From positions 27,011 through 91,010 of the forward strand of contig JAEYPR010000004.1 in assembly GCA_023410535.1 (NCBI GenBank): a stretch of 64,000 nucleotides of DNA. The letters are read 5' to 3'. The position numbers were made by a program, and so were the translations under genes. The notes beneath the pieces are model-generated. The model saw only the letters and a program-made list of their open reading frames with translations, ran no database searches and was not told the origin of the DNA. This document shows, piece by piece, positions 26,424 to 36,194 of this stretch. How positions within the stretch are numbered: position 1 is the first letter of the stretch; the number at the start of each line of letters is the position of its first letter. This stretch comes from Bacillota bacterium (GTDB lineage: Bacteria > Bacillota > UBA4882 > UBA8346).

Positions 26424-27467
26424 TTAACTCAGACGACGACAACTATCTCTGGTGATCAACGAAGGCATAAAAGTGATACTGCGCCGTTCTTTGTTCTCCG
26501 GTTCTTCAAGCCGCTTGATCAACAATTCGGCGGCAGCCTTACCCCGTTCAAACTTGGGTTGATCGATGGTAGTCAATCCTGGTTCGACAATTCCCGCCAT
26601 CGGGATATTATCGTAACCGACCAATGAGATATCTTCAGGAATCCGGATTCCCTCTTCCCGGAACCCTTTCATCGCCCCCAGCGCGGTCATGTCGTTGATA
26701 ACCACGGCCGCCGTGGCGCCCAAACCTTGTTTGACGAGCTGTTTGGCAAGATTGTACCCGTTGTAAAGATCATAAGTCTGGTCGTGGTGCTCGCTTTCGG
26801 AATCACTCGCCAGGACCAACGACTCGTCAACTTTTAACCCGTAATCGCCATGGGCTTTCTTATACCCTTCAACCCGATCGACCCGGGATTGATAAACCAT
26901 CGGACCGGCTAAAAAGGCAATTCGTTTGTGACCTAGATCCAGCAAATGTTTGGTTGCTAAAAATCCACCATGGACGTTATCAACGATAACCTGATCAGCC
27001 TGGGGCAAATCGTTATACCGGGTAAAAGTGGTAAGCGCCACGCCGCGCTCTAAGAATTCCATTAAGAGTTCCCGCGATTGAAACGACCCGGTTAAGATAA
27101 TCCCGTCCACCTGACGCTGGGATAAGGCCATCAGATACCGTCTTTCTTCATCAATATTCCGGTAGGTGTTACAGATGAAAACGGTATAACCGTGCGCTAG
27201 CGCCACCTCTTCAATGCCTTGAGCCACATACGGATAAAAAGGGTTGGAGATGGAAGGCAAAATAAAGGCGATCGTTTTCGAGCGGTTGGTCTTTAACCCT
27301 TGCGCAAACTGGTTGGGTTGATAGTTGAGCTTTTTGGCAATTTCGAAAATTTTATTCCGGGTCTCGTTGGGGATCCGGGCATTGGCGACATCATTCAAAA
27401 CCAAGGAAACGGTAGTCCGGGACACTCCGGCTGCTTTTGCGACATCATTCGCAGTAACTCGACTCAT
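26424..27467 (-). CDS. LacI-family transcriptional regulator of the polysaccharide locus
   Basis: 347 residues. The N-terminal helix-turn-helix is TANDVAKAAGVSRTTVSLVLN (residues 5-25), with the LacI hinge ARIPNETRNKIFEIAKKLNYQPN. The C-terminal periplasmic-binding-protein-like effector domain spans about residues 60-335. The ATG has GAGGTG five bases upstream. A palindromic operator lies 45 bases before the start codon, so autoregulation is likely, and the same operator occurs before three other genes or operons of this locus. It is therefore the best candidate for the locus repressor. The effector is not visible; a uronate or KDG-type intermediate is my guess. Confidence 0.92.
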   Translation of the reverse strand: MSRVTANDVAKAAGVSRTTVSLVLNDVANARIPNETRNKIFEIAKKLNYQPNQFAQGLKTNRSKTIAFILPSISNPFYPYVAQGIEEVALAHGYTVFICNTYRNIDEERRYLMALSQRQVDGIILTGSFQSRELLMEFLERGVALTTFTRYNDLPQADQVIVDNVHGGFLATKHLLDLGHKRIAFLAGPMVYQSRVDRVEGYKKAHGDYGLKVDESLVLASDSESEHHDQTYDLYNGYNLAKQLVKQGLGATAAVVINDMTALGAMKGFREEGIRIPEDISLVGYDNIPMAGIVEPGLTTIDQPKFERGKAAAELLIKRLEEPENKERRSITFMPSLITRDSCRRLS

Positions 27468-27511
27468 AACTGCACCTCATCCGAGATTTGTAATATCAAT
27501 TTGAAACAAAT

Positions 27512-27527
27512 GATAACTCGTGTTATC
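27512..27527. promoter_or_regulatory. LacI-type operator, site A (lacI gene)
   Basis: GATAACTCGTGTTATC, six-base inverted arms around TCGT. It is 45 bases upstream of the LacI start codon and identical to site B. Confidence 0.75.
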
Positions 27528-27651
27528 TTTGTAGGTACTTCTACACCGTTTCCTTGATTCCTACATCAAAATCGCCTTTTCAAAAATTTGTTTTTGACTT
27601 TTACGGTATCCGGTGGAAAAACCGGTAACGCTCTCCCCGGCGTGGTTTCAG

Positions 27652-28803
27652 TTACTCCGCTAAAAAATGACCCGGTAAAAACACGGTCGGACCTAGCGGA
27701 TGATGACCGCGCACCAAATACCGTAACCGGCTATGCTTCCAATTCACCCGGGCGCAATCCGCGATTCCCAAACGCAAACCGCCCCACTGCAAACAGACTC
27801 GTTCATCCGGCACTTCCCCGTCGATCTGCGGGAATTTCCAGCGATAGGGGTTATCCAGGAACGGCAACATGAAACGGATCCCCTGCTCCATGTTTTTCCC
27901 GTCAAGCGTCGTGTGATGCCAGAGATCGACGCCGCGGTAATGCGCCACTTCGCACAGGAGCGCCAAAGCATCCAGACAATAAAACGAATAATGCATTGAA
28001 CGGGTTCGGGCCGTCTCCTGCGGTAAACTGCCGTCGGCGGCCATGAAATCGGGTAAAAATTCAGCGCGGAAAAGATCGAACATCGCTGCCATTTGCGGTT
28101 CGTCTCCGGCAAATGCCGCACAGGCCGCAACATGATTCGCCCACCAGGCGGCATGGTTATTCCCGGAATGACGTTCCGCCAGACCCAACCGGCTGGTCGT
28201 GAGCCATTGCAACATCTCGCGGACCCATTGCCGGAATTGATCCAATTCCGACCGGTACTCCGGATACTGTTCCAAGTAGGTCATGGCATGAATGGTTTCG
28301 TCCAGGCAACGCAAGACAATGATTCCGGAGTTTTTGCCCGGGCAGAGATTGCGGACCGCTTCGCCGTATTCGACGTGAGGGTTCATTTTGGTGGCCGGAT
28401 CGATAAACCATACCCGCAGCAACTCCATGGCGCGGTCCCGGTATTTGGTTTCATCGAGAAAGTATCCGGCCAACGCCAGATAGATGATATTCCTGGCCAA
28501 ATCATTGAAGGCGCGGTGATGGGCCACAAAACGGTCGGGCCGGAACTCGCCGTCGCGACGGATATAGGGACCGTCCGGATTACTGGGATCCGGCCACCAA
28601 TACGGGGCTTCACTGTAATAATCATGGGGATCTCCGCTTACAACCGGGCTGTCAAAGAACGTAACACTCCAAGGCCCCCTTTGCAGCGCATTTTCAGCCT
28701 GGAAACGCAATTCATAGCGGAGTAAATCCCAACGTCCTCCCCCCTTTCGAATCAACTGTTTTCTATTTTCGGCAAACTCTTGGTTGATATAGATGAAACC
28801 CAT
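27652..28803 (-). CDS. Alginate lyase family (PL5-like) protein, cytoplasmic
   Basis: 383 residues, all alpha. It shows the alginate-lyase family pattern: PHDYYSEAPYWWPDP near residue 58, a VAHHRAFNDLARNIIYLALAGYFL helix, NNHAAWW (catalytic-type Asn-His), and TARTRSMHYSFYCLDALALLCE. This suggests beta-elimination of uronate linkages. There is no signal peptide, so it would act on imported oligosaccharides. The ATG has GAGAGG five bases upstream. It lies downstream of the secreted beta-helix gene with a gap of about 120 bases and upstream of the LacI gene. Substrate (mannuronate, glucuronate or other) cannot be told from sequence alone. Confidence 0.82.
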   Translation of the reverse strand: MGFIYINQEFAENRKQLIRKGGGRWDLLRYELRFQAENALQRGPWSVTFFDSPVVSGDPHDYYSEAPYWWPDPSNPDGPYIRRDGEFRPDRFVAHHRAFNDLARNIIYLALAGYFLDETKYRDRAMELLRVWFIDPATKMNPHVEYGEAVRNLCPGKNSGIIVLRCLDETIHAMTYLEQYPEYRSELDQFRQWVREMLQWLTTSRLGLAERHSGNNHAAWWANHVAACAAFAGDEPQMAAMFDLFRAEFLPDFMAADGSLPQETARTRSMHYSFYCLDALALLCEVAHYRGVDLWHHTTLDGKNMEQGIRFMLPFLDNPYRWKFPQIDGEVPDERVCLQWGGLRLGIADCARVNWKHSRLRYLVRGHHPLGPTVFLPGHFLAE

Positions 28804-28924
28804 TTTAGCCTCTCTTTGTTAACATGATGTCTAATTAGAAAATCACTACGCCGCCTATGTCCTTCATGCTTCACTTTCGTATTTCGTTACGTGAACGGTA
28901 GCTGGCGTGGACGGTTATCGGAAA

Positions 28925-31420
28925 TCAATACTTAATTAATATTGGCTTTTCAACATCTTTGGAGCGATCTTTGGAGAAGAGGTCTGTATTTCCATCCTGT
29001 TTTTTCCCATCGACCAACATCAAGGTTACAAAACCGTCGGTTTGGGTCTTAGCAAATTGGGTAATATCCAATGTATACTGTTTTACCTTCTTCTCCGACA
29101 TGGTTATTTTTCCTAATAGAAAAGCGGTTTTGCCTACTTCGGTAACCGCGGACGCCCCCGGCTCATGGTTTGGTGAGTTATTCCAGGTTATCGTGGTTTC
29201 ATTCCAGTTGTCGTTGGTCAGTCCGTAGACCTCATATTCATAACTGACGCCATCCGGGTTTTTTTCAGAAAGCCTGCCGGTAATTTGAAAGGTGACTTTG
29301 TTCATTGCGGCAACGTTCTCAATTTTAAATTTAAGATAGGCGATCCGGATTACACTGGCTGAATCATTGCTTTTCACCCGAATGATCGATTCCGAACCAA
29401 AATTCTTATCCGGTTGTCCCGCTTCAATAAACGAATCATCCGATGGTAAGATTTTTAGCTCGGTTATGGATACTGCCGCAGGAACCGCAGGTTCCGGTTT
29501 CAGTTCTTGCTGTTTTTCAGGAACAAAGCTAAATGAAGCGATTTTGATCGGTATGGGCTGTTCGCTGACAGTCACTTTGCTTTGATAATTACTTTCCAAG
29601 TTCTCCTGTAATTGATTGTCTTTAACAATGATGCCCGAGCCGGATTCGATCAATAAACCGTTGGTGTTGTTATGAATAGCGTTTCCGATGATTTGAATAT
29701 TCAGCGATGTCGCGCTCGTATCATTGACGACGATTCCCCAAAATCCCGGAGCTTTATTGACGTAAATTTTGTTGCCACGGATCATGGTTCCGGGGGCGTT
29801 CGATAGATAAATCCCTTTACCACGCTCCACATTACATCCGGTAATCGTATTATTTTCAACGATCGTGTTGGCGCTTCCCTGGATAATCGAAATTCCTTCC
29901 CGACAATTGCCTACCAGATTATCATGAATATAATTGAATGGACCGGACATGTCATGGGTAGCTCCGGTGTTACCCACTCCAATGGCTCCCCCGGTTGGCA
30001 CATCCTGAATTCGGTTATTGCTGATCTCGTTAAAATATTCATCTTCGCCATGGAGATCGATTGCATCAAGGACAGTTTTGACATACGTGTTTTTTTGGAC
30101 CAAGTTGTTATGAGCGTAATATTGAATGAGCGTACCGTGGCGAATATATGGGCCGGTAAAATTACACTCTTGAACTACATTGAACCGGCAGTCGTTTTGG
30201 TAGCCAATCCGATTGATATCGTGCCCTTCACCCTGAATCGTCACTCCGTAACCAGCGCCGCCGCCCCCAACGTCGGTTGCGTTTTTAAAGGTTGACTTTT
30301 GCACGATAATATCATGGCTTTTACTGATTCGAACCCCAATACGCTGATATTTTTCGACAGTCACCTGACTAACGGTAATGTTGAATGAAGGTACGCCAAG
30401 CAGATCCTCTATATGAATTCCATTAACCGGCCCGCCGGCTTCGGGGTTGTTCAGATTGGAATTAGTGGAATACTTACCATTAAAAGTTGAAGTTACCGTC
30501 AGGTTAGCGATCACGATGTCATGCACGCCCAAAGCACGTAAAGCGCTTGTAGAAAGCTTTTTATTGTCCTCCGCACTGAAATTGGAGACTACCATGGTTT
30601 CAGCTTCATTCGCGCCGCGTAGGTTAACGCCTGACTTCAATCGCAGATGAGCGGTTTTATCCCGCTCGTAAACACTATTGAGATTATAAATTCCTTTGGG
30701 AAAATAGATTTCATCCCCAGGAACGGCGGCATCAATTGCTTTCTGAATGGCCGGACGATCATCCTTCGCATTGTTTTGCGGATCGGCTCCGTATTCAATC
30801 ACATTGAGAGTCCTTCCGGTAACCGGATTGGGTTTATGTAGCGCATGAACCGAGCCATCCGGATTGAACAAGCCCGGCTTGGTATATGTGACCGCAACCG
30901 GTATTTCCTTGGGAGCTACTTCGATTTTTTCCAAGATCGCTCCAGCCGGATTGGGAGCATAAATCTGAACTTCAGTCAGACTGTTCCAAGCGTTTTTCGA
31001 ATTACCGTGCCCGACAATTCGTAAATATCGGGCTACGGCATTATTAAGCACCACCGCTTCCGGTGCAAGCGTCTTCCCACTACTGACGCCGGAATATAGT
31101 TTTACCCAGCTCGAATTGTCCATTGAGATTTCGATATCAAATTTCGTTGCCCTTTGATCGCCTTGGTGAAATGCGAGCCCCAGATAACCGATGGTTTTAA
31201 CACTGCCCAAATCAAAACTGATCCACTGTCCATCACCGTTGGCAGACCAACGAGTATTCAAATCATTGTCCATTACGTTGGCGGGAAGGTTGCCGTCATC
31301 ACCGCTAGCAGTTATTTTAACTGTTTCAAGCCGGACCGGATTTTGAGCGCCAACTACTGGTTGAATCATTACCAGGAGCAATAATAATATGGTAATCAAG
31401 CAATTTTTTTTCAACTTCAT
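28925..31420 (-). CDS. Secreted modular protein: F5/8C domain, beta-helix, C-terminal DNRLRE/CBM-like domain; probable polysaccharide lyase
   Basis: 831 residues. Signal peptide MKLKKNCLITILLLLLVMIQPVVGA. Residues 28-155 are a discoidin/CBM32-like domain (DNDLNTRWSANGDGQWISFDLG ... RYLRIVGHG). Residues 195-640 are a right-handed parallel beta-helix opening with the pectate-lyase-superfamily signature VIEYGADPQNNAKDDRPAIQKAIDAA, with many N-rich turns. The last about 165 residues (ITELKILPSDDSFIEAGQPD ... YLKFKIENV) resemble DNRLRE/CBM96-type domains found on alginate-active enzymes. The ATG is only one base after AAGGAGGG; TTG at codon 3 is better spaced. Lyase activity and family are inference. 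It heads the enzyme cluster with GH88 just upstream. Confidence 0.8.
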   Translation of the reverse strand: MKLKKNCLITILLLLLVMIQPVVGAQNPVRLETVKITASGDDGNLPANVMDNDLNTRWSANGDGQWISFDLGSVKTIGYLGLAFHQGDQRATKFDIEISMDNSSWVKLYSGVSSGKTLAPEAVVLNNAVARYLRIVGHGNSKNAWNSLTEVQIYAPNPAGAILEKIEVAPKEIPVAVTYTKPGLFNPDGSVHALHKPNPVTGRTLNVIEYGADPQNNAKDDRPAIQKAIDAAVPGDEIYFPKGIYNLNSVYERDKTAHLRLKSGVNLRGANEAETMVVSNFSAEDNKKLSTSALRALGVHDIVIANLTVTSTFNGKYSTNSNLNNPEAGGPVNGIHIEDLLGVPSFNITVSQVTVEKYQRIGVRISKSHDIIVQKSTFKNATDVGGGGAGYGVTIQGEGHDINRIGYQNDCRFNVVQECNFTGPYIRHGTLIQYYAHNNLVQKNTYVKTVLDAIDLHGEDEYFNEISNNRIQDVPTGGAIGVGNTGATHDMSGPFNYIHDNLVGNCREGISIIQGSANTIVENNTITGCNVERGKGIYLSNAPGTMIRGNKIYVNKAPGFWGIVVNDTSATSLNIQIIGNAIHNNTNGLLIESGSGIIVKDNQLQENLESNYQSKVTVSEQPIPIKIASFSFVPEKQQELKPEPAVPAAVSITELKILPSDDSFIEAGQPDKNFGSESIIRVKSNDSASVIRIAYLKFKIENVAAMNKVTFQITGRLSEKNPDGVSYEYEVYGLTNDNWNETTITWNNSPNHEPGASAVTEVGKTAFLLGKITMSEKKVKQYTLDITQFAKTQTDGFVTLMLVDGKKQDGNTDLFSKDRSKDVEKPILIKY

Positions 31421-31447
31421 CCCTCCTTAACTGTTCCTTTTTTGCCC

Positions 31448-32599
31448 TTAAAAATGCGGGCATTTACTCCATTTACCCAATGCTCGTAAGAGTCCTTCAA
31501 AGTAATAGTAATCACCCCAGATCAAGCAGTTATCCATCCGCTGATTGACCGGCACGTGTTGCGCGCCATGTAGCAATAATCCCGCATGTGGCGTCCCGGC
31601 GGTTGTATAATGATCAGTCAATGATTCCAACATGGCCAGGGCTTTTCGTTCGTATTTTTCCTTCACGGTTTCATCATCGGTGCATTTCGCCAACTCAAAC
31701 AGTCCCGAAGCGACGGGGGAAGCCGCGGAGCTGTCCCGATAGGTGTTGGGAATATCAGGATGATCGAAATCCCAATAGGGAACCAGGTCCTCCGGCAAGT
31801 GATTCAAAAAATAGTCCGCGGTTTGAAAAGCGGAAGTCCGGAACGGGCTATGTCCGGTCATCAGGTAAGCATGGGAGAAACCGTAAACAGCCCAAGCCAA
31901 GCCACGGGACCAACACGATTCCGGGGCGTAACCCTGGCCGCCCAACCAATTCTGAAACTTGCCGGTCTGGGGATCATATTGCACCAGATGGGCGGTACTA
32001 CCGTCCGGGCGCATGAAAAAACGTTGGACGCCGGTCGCTTCACTAAACCCGACATTATAGAAACGCTTATCGCCGGTCTCCTCAAACGCCCACCACATCA
32101 GAGCGATGTTCATCATGGCATCGACCGCTGAGGTAAAATTGTCAGTGGTGTCGTCTTGGGTGCTGTGCCATTGAATGATTCCAATCTGGGGGTTCAGCCG
32201 CCGGGTATAATAATCGGCCGCGGTCAAAGCCACCGCTTTATAGTGAGGATCTCCGGTATGATAAAAACCTTTTAGATGCGATAATCCCAACAAAAAACCA
32301 AGATCATGGGTCCAAGTATCGGTTTTGCGGTATTCGATCATTGCGGTCCATTTTTTGGCCCATGCCAGGTATTTCTGACTACCGGTCGCCTCATAGGCCA
32401 GCCAGAGTAATCCGACCCAATGGCCGTCGCCCCATAGACCTTTACTCGTCGCGTCGATTGTCCCGTCAGGCAAGGTCGAAATCGGGAAGACATTGCCCAG
32501 GGGTTCCAACTGTTCCACCATCCGGTCAATCCGGGACAAACAGAACTCCACCGCTTTCGTAAATTTCTCTTGCTGGGCCAATGTTAGATACTGGCTCAT
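31448..32599 (-). CDS. Unsaturated glucuronyl/galacturonyl hydrolase (GH88)
   Basis: 383 residues, an (alpha/alpha)6 barrel that hydrates and releases the 4,5-unsaturated uronic acid left by polysaccharide lyases. Landmarks: GLWGDGHWVGLLWLAYEATG near residue 50, THDLGFLLGLSHLKGFYHTGD, NFTSAVDAMMNIALMWWA with the second catalytic Asp, WSRGLAWAVYGFSHAYLMTG, and DSSAASPVASGLFEL. No signal peptide, so cytoplasmic. The start at 32599 is set by AGGAGG nine bases upstream. It confirms that lyase products are a substrate of this locus. Linkage preference is not visible. Confidence 0.92.
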   Translation of the reverse strand: MSQYLTLAQQEKFTKAVEFCLSRIDRMVEQLEPLGNVFPISTLPDGTIDATSKGLWGDGHWVGLLWLAYEATGSQKYLAWAKKWTAMIEYRKTDTWTHDLGFLLGLSHLKGFYHTGDPHYKAVALTAADYYTRRLNPQIGIIQWHSTQDDTTDNFTSAVDAMMNIALMWWAFEETGDKRFYNVGFSEATGVQRFFMRPDGSTAHLVQYDPQTGKFQNWLGGQGYAPESCWSRGLAWAVYGFSHAYLMTGHSPFRTSAFQTADYFLNHLPEDLVPYWDFDHPDIPNTYRDSSAASPVASGLFELAKCTDDETVKEKYERKALAMLESLTDHYTTAGTPHAGLLLHGAQHVPVNQRMDNCLIWGDYYYFEGLLRALGKWSKCPHF

Positions 32600-32643
32600 G
32601 CTAAACCTCCTCGTGTCCGAATGTTCTTCGCTTGAGCTTTCGC

Positions 32644-33291
32644 TCAATGACCAACCCGGTCGGCAATTAAAACAATGCTGATCCGGCCCGGGAATTTGCG
32701 GCCATTATGAATAACCGTCGTATAATTGCATAACCGGTCCTTGGCATCGCAATCGCCGCAGACCCCATTCTCCAAACAGGGGGTCTTGTGAGTCCCCAAT
32801 CGTTTGGCGTTCATCGGAGCGGCCACTTCGCGCAAGCGCCGGAAGGCTTCGTCCAAGTTGTTGACTACTTTGTTCACTCCCGCGACCATGATCACATTCC
32901 GGGGGCCGAAGATCATCCCCGCCACCCGGTTGCCGGTACAGTCGCGATTCACCAGCTCTCCGGCGGCGGTAATGGCATTGCAGCCTGTAATCAAGTAATC
33001 GGCCAGCATGCCCTGGCGCATGATTTCGACCCGGTCCGGAATAAACGGTAACTTTTGATACCGATCAAACAGTCGGAACTGATCCGACCGGAAGATCGGC
33101 AGTAACTCCATGGCGTCGATAACGGCGGAGCCACCCAAAGTAATACTCGACCCTTCGGGGATCAACTCCAACACTCTGGTCCTGGCAGCCGTCAGATCAT
33201 CGACCAGACAAACCTGATAACCTGCTTTCGCTAACGTTTTGGCAGTGCGTTCCGCTTTGTTACGGTCAAACCATTTTTGGACCTCATTCAT
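32644..33291 (-). CDS. LUD-domain (DUF162) protein with four-cysteine C-terminal motif
   Basis: 215 residues. The LUD fold is indicated by GSSITLGGSAVIDAMEL, DYLITGCNAITAAGELVN, NRVAGMIFGPRNVIMVAGVNKVV and LREVAAPMNAKRL. The tail has TPCLENGVCGDCDAKDRLCNY, four cysteines that could hold metal or an iron-sulfur cluster. Relatives include LutC-type lactate utilisation proteins, but the stand-alone Firmicutes form has no proven function. The start at 33291 is 10 nt after AGGGAGG; ATG 33300 is only one base after it. It sits between the SDR and GH88, so a redox role in uronate breakdown is possible. Confidence 0.8.
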   Translation of the reverse strand: MNEVQKWFDRNKAERTAKTLAKAGYQVCLVDDLTAARTRVLELIPEGSSITLGGSAVIDAMELLPIFRSDQFRLFDRYQKLPFIPDRVEIMRQGMLADYLITGCNAITAAGELVNRDCTGNRVAGMIFGPRNVIMVAGVNKVVNNLDEAFRRLREVAAPMNAKRLGTHKTPCLENGVCGDCDAKDRLCNYTTVIHNGRKFPGRISIVLIADRVGH

Positions 33292-33328
33292 ACGGTGCAT
33301 ACCTCCCTTTAAGGAATCTTGAAGCACT

Positions 33329-34084
33329 TCAATCCATCATTTGGCCACCGTTAATCTGAATCACTTCGCCGACGATATATGAAGCCTGTTCGGAAGCTAA
33401 AAAATACATTCCAGTGGCGACTTCCTCGGGTTTGCCCAACCGTTGGGCCGGTATCCCTTTCCGCCAGGTCTCAATGATCTCCGGCGCAGTTGCCGCGTGA
33501 AACGGCGTATCAATCGTGCCGGGCGAAACGGCGTTGACGCGGATGCCAAAGGGAATCAGTTCCTTGGCCAATCCCTTGGTAAACGCCAAAACACCGGCTT
33601 TGGCGACGGCATAGATTGACGCGCCCGGCCCACCGCCGTTATAGGCGGCAATTGAGGTCACATTGATAATCGCCGCGTTCCCATCCGCTTGGCCTACCTG
33701 TTTCAGATACGGCGTACAGGCGCGAGTGGCATAAAAAACACTGGTCATATTGAGGTCCATGACCTTATGATAAAATTCGCTGGTCATTTCATCAATCGGG
33801 CTGCGACCGCCCAGCCCGCCAACGTTATTGATTAACACGTCAATCCGGCCAAACTCGGCAATAACTTGGGCGACCATCTTATTGACGAACCGCTCATCAG
33901 TGGCATCACCATGATAAAATGCGGCCTTAATTCCTAACCCGTTTAATTCGGCCAGTACTGCTGCGCCTTTCTCCTGATTGTAGTCATTAAAGGCGATCGC
34001 ATAACCGTTCCGCCCAAAAATTTTACAAGCTTCAACACCAATTCCACCGGTCGCTCCGGTGATCAGTAACACTTTTTGGCTCAT
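33329..34084 (-). CDS. SDR-family dehydrogenase/reductase of uronate catabolism
   Basis: 251 residues. Rossmann motif TGATGGIG (about residues 10-17), acidic AFNDYN after strand 2 (suggests NAD preference), NNVGG, and the catalytic S-Y-K set in NVTSIAAYNGGGPGASIYAVAKAG. It ends with VGEVIQINGGQMM, usual for FabG-like SDRs. In this setting it may reduce 4-deoxy-5-keto-uronate to KDG (DEH reductase or KduD role) or be a Bacillus-type fructuronate reductase; the sequence does not decide. The start at 34084 follows AAAGG by nine bases; a longer frame would overlap the lyase gene upstream and is unlikely. Confidence 0.85.
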   Translation of the reverse strand: MSQKVLLITGATGGIGVEACKIFGRNGYAIAFNDYNQEKGAAVLAELNGLGIKAAFYHGDATDERFVNKMVAQVIAEFGRIDVLINNVGGLGGRSPIDEMTSEFYHKVMDLNMTSVFYATRACTPYLKQVGQADGNAAIINVTSIAAYNGGGPGASIYAVAKAGVLAFTKGLAKELIPFGIRVNAVSPGTIDTPFHAATAPEIIETWRKGIPAQRLGKPEEVATGMYFLASEQASYIVGEVIQINGGQMMD

Positions 34085-34161
34085 AGTCCGCATCCTTTCG
34101 TATCGAAAAATCGACTTTAGATTCAACGCCATAGTCGTTCCCATGATTAATTTTGGGATGT

Positions 34162-36099
34162 CTATCCCAACTGTAGTTGCCATTTTCCTTGGCAAGGGGC
34201 AATAATTTCCCAATCCCGGCCTCCAAACGCAACCCGGTATCCTTGGGAGGTTACTTCAAAATCCGGGATAGTCCGGATGGTACCGAGCACGGGAAAAATT
34301 AACGTATCAAAGACGATTTTGCCATTGCCCCGCCGGGTATAGGCCAACTCCGGCGCCGGACGCAACTGATCGTAATAAGGGCAATGCCAACCCCGGAATG
34401 GTTCTTGCGATCCTTCATACTTCATAAGCTCGGTGAGTTCTCCGCCATAGCTGATAATGATTAGATTGGCATCATCAAACTGCGTCATCATCCCACGACC
34501 GCCGGGAGCAATGGTCAAAGTTCCATCATAAAAATGCCAGATCTGTTCGGCCTGTTGCAACTCAGCTCCCTGCAGGGTATCCCGGACCACCCAAAAGTCG
34601 GGTTTGGCAAAAAATACTTCCCGTTGATGGAGAACCTCTTTAACCAGGCAAACATGGTTATGGCCGACCCCTTTCTCCCGTAACAAACGTTCATCGGCTT
34701 GCGTCGCCTCGATTCCGTAACCGGCGGCAAAAACTCCTTTGGCATAATCAAATTTTTCGGTAATGCCCATTTCGCCTTGGGCGTCGCCAGGAATTTGGTT
34801 ATACCCGTTAACCAACACGCTATTATAAGCGGCGGTGGTTTTAAAATACTTGGCCCGGGTCATCCACGGCGCATTCGGACTGGTGGTGTAGCGCCAGCGT
34901 CCCGAATTGACCAGGAACTTCCGGCCATAGGCCGATACCTCGATATTGAGCTGGTCCTCGTTCATGTGATTATCACCCCAACGACCCATGTCAAAAAAGA
35001 GATACCGCGCGTTTCGACTCCAATCGCTGCGCATGATGCCGACCCGGGCTTCCGGGAAAAAGTAAGAGGCGGGCGGGGGCGATCCCGTCGCACCCGCGGA
35101 CAAAACGTAAACCACCTCGGGCAGGTCGAGGGTAGCGGCAATTCGTTCCAACTGTTCCCGGCGGTTGGTTTGAGTATTGGAATCGTTGGTAATCGGCACC
35201 GTAAAATCCGGTTTGTCCTGCAGCAGCTCGGCGCGAGCGCTTAACCGCAATCGTTCCAGATACTCGCCGGAAAACAAATCGGCGTAACCGTTACGCGTCG
35301 CCGCTTCATATAAGCTAAAAAAGCTGCGCAACGCCACCCAATGATAACCGCCGGACATCTCTTTGGTATAGCCGTCTTGGTGAAACTGCTCCGGCCACAT
35401 CCGCATTAAAAAATCCACCGCATACCGCCGCCAGGCTTCGGCTTCCTTAAATTCCGCGTAAAAAATCCCCAAAAGGCCCATGGCTGCCGTCTCCAGACAA
35501 GCGTGATTGCCGGTCCGCCAATGGTGTTTGGCCAGAAAACAACCGTGTTCGTGAATGGAATATAAAATGGTCGCCCAGCTTTCCGGGGTCAGGGACGGAC
35601 TGGTGATGATCTGCGCCAGCGCTTCGGGCCAGGTTTCAGCGGCCCGCCCAGCGACTTCAAAGGGACGCCAAGTCGATTTTTTATACTCCAAATACGGCCG
35701 GCCTTCCGGTTCAAACGGCGGCACCCGTTGAATATAGTCCAATAGATGCTCAATAATTGCTTCGGCGTACTGCTCATCGCCGGTCTCACGGTAACGTTTG
35801 GCCAATAACATGAAGTACCCGTGCCGCACCAAGCCGCCGTTCCATTCCAGGTCGCCGGTGGGGGTGGCGTACCAGTCCAATCCGGCGGACATATCCATGG
35901 TATATTCACCGAGATGGAACTGTTTCGTCACAAAACGGTCGGCTTCACCCGGTTTGTCATGATGCATCACCGGCCCCACTTCTTCCTGATGGTATCCGGC
36001 AGTCCGGCGGGGAAGCTCCTGCCGATAAAAGCGGAGTAATGCTTCGAGTGAATCAAACTCCCGATTCAAGATGGCATTAATCGCCGCCAAACTCGTCAT
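34162..36099 (-). CDS. Heparinase II/III-family polysaccharide or oligouronide lyase, cytoplasmic
   Basis: About 645 residues. The N-terminal (alpha/alpha) toroid has NGGLVRHGYFMLLAKRY and KHHWRTGNHACLETAAMGLLG with an Asn-His pair, and GGYHWVALRSFFSLYEAA supplies a Tyr. The C-terminal beta-sandwich starts with YLFFDMGRWGDNHMNEDQLNIEV, matching the DxGxxG-x-HxHxDxL metal/His motif of heparinase II/III. PL15/PL17/PL39-like, probably an exo-acting oligouronide lyase. There is no signal peptide. The start at 36099 is used since AAGG lies nine bases upstream and it removes overlap with the GH2 gene. Substrate unknown. Confidence 0.83.
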   Translation of the reverse strand: MTSLAAINAILNREFDSLEALLRFYRQELPRRTAGYHQEEVGPVMHHDKPGEADRFVTKQFHLGEYTMDMSAGLDWYATPTGDLEWNGGLVRHGYFMLLAKRYRETGDEQYAEAIIEHLLDYIQRVPPFEPEGRPYLEYKKSTWRPFEVAGRAAETWPEALAQIITSPSLTPESWATILYSIHEHGCFLAKHHWRTGNHACLETAAMGLLGIFYAEFKEAEAWRRYAVDFLMRMWPEQFHQDGYTKEMSGGYHWVALRSFFSLYEAATRNGYADLFSGEYLERLRLSARAELLQDKPDFTVPITNDSNTQTNRREQLERIAATLDLPEVVYVLSAGATGSPPPASYFFPEARVGIMRSDWSRNARYLFFDMGRWGDNHMNEDQLNIEVSAYGRKFLVNSGRWRYTTSPNAPWMTRAKYFKTTAAYNSVLVNGYNQIPGDAQGEMGITEKFDYAKGVFAAGYGIEATQADERLLREKGVGHNHVCLVKEVLHQREVFFAKPDFWVVRDTLQGAELQQAEQIWHFYDGTLTIAPGGRGMMTQFDDANLIIISYGGELTELMKYEGSQEPFRGWHCPYYDQLRPAPELAYTRRGNGKIVFDTLIFPVLGTIRTIPDFEVTSQGYRVAFGGRDWEIIAPCQGKWQLQLG

Positions 36100-36194
36100 C
36101 ACCATCCACCTTCCATCTGTTTTACTCACTTTTGCAACGTTACCAATCAAATTTTCAAGACTGCCAAGCGTCTGTCGGAAAGCGGTAGAAACGC

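Noticed and set aside
34085..34213. N-terminal extension of the SDR gene overlapping the heparinase-like gene
   Set aside because: The SDR fold starts at MSQKVLLITG, which has its own ribosome binding site; the extension is read-through in an open frame.
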